A stretch of 45,168 nucleotides of DNA from Nemertoderma westbladi (lineage: Eukaryota; Xenacoelomorpha; Nemertodermatida; Nemertodermatidae): NCBI GenBank assembly GCA_032718475.1, contig JAUCBJ010003504.1, positions 1 through 45,168 of the forward strand, in the 5' to 3' direction. Under the pieces are notes generated by a model. The model searched no databases, was not told where the DNA came from, and saw only the letters and a list, made by a program, of their open reading frames with translations. A program made the translations under genes and the position numbers. Position 1 is the stretch's first letter; each line of letters starts with the position of its first letter. This document shows positions 45,049-45,168 of this stretch, piece by piece.

Positions 45049-45168
45049 TATCTATGATAATATATATATATTATATCTCTATGATAATAGATATATATTA
45101 TATCTCTATGATAATAGATATATATTATATCTCTATGATAATAGATATATATTATATCTCTATGATTA
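45049..45168. repeat. 27-bp AT-rich tandem repeat, running off the window
   Basis: About four copies of TATGATAATAGATATATATT followed by ATATCTC. The array continues beyond the right edge. Confidence 0.85.

Overview
This is animal genomic DNA, most likely from a marine invertebrate. It has short phase-matched exons with GT-AG introns, TATA-type promoters, non-LTR retrotransposons, foldback and TIR DNA elements, and a very large load of minisatellites. Frequent taggcctac-like words hint at an echinoderm or similar invertebrate, but the window alone cannot settle the organism. By my estimate about 60% of the window is tandem repeat, in roughly a dozen unrelated arrays with units of 21-55 bp.

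Layout. 1-4,400: dispersed repeats, a possible minus-strand first exon with a promoter-like cluster (863-1074), two small foldback elements, and the 3' end of a LINE followed by its own tandem repeat. 4,412-19,305: one huge 30-bp minisatellite with higher-order structure. 19,709-21,604: a 1.9-kb foldback element whose terminal inverted repeats are themselves tandem arrays. 21,605-23,040: mostly unassigned DNA with one possible minus-strand exon and two hairpins. 23,040-26,727: a 34-bp minisatellite. 26,728-32,337: a non-LTR retrotransposon with an N-terminal Cys cluster, reverse transcriptase, C-terminal zinc knuckle and PD-(D/E)XK endonuclease, ending in AATAAA and a 22-A tail. 32,338-33,263: a 55-bp array and a nested palindromic element. 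33,370-34,363: a 31-bp array and the first two coding exons of a Spinster-like MFS transporter (minus strand). 34,907-41,575: three more arrays, plus a plus-strand core promoter at 36.3 kb with no recognised gene. 41,602-42,078: two adjacent exons of an anoctamin-8-like gene (minus strand). 42,332-44,518: a 2.2-kb TIR element with a TAAT target duplication. The window ends in AT-rich tandem repeat.

The firm host genes are the Spinster-like and anoctamin-8-like exons. Both were found by joining short open segments at consensus splice sites, with reading frame and family motifs preserved across the joins. Their remaining exons are not visible, so the minisatellites and the retrotransposon may lie in or beside their introns.

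The most unusual object is the retrotransposon. A tract of about 43 in-frame repeat units (about 490 residues, DGSVVGLSP-type) sits inside the reverse transcriptase palm, between motif B and the catalytic FADD of motif C. A second, 30-bp repeat in the N-terminal region carries an 8-bp insertion that breaks the frame. The element also lies between two different minisatellites that share the palindromic core CAGTACTG, which may point to its insertion target.
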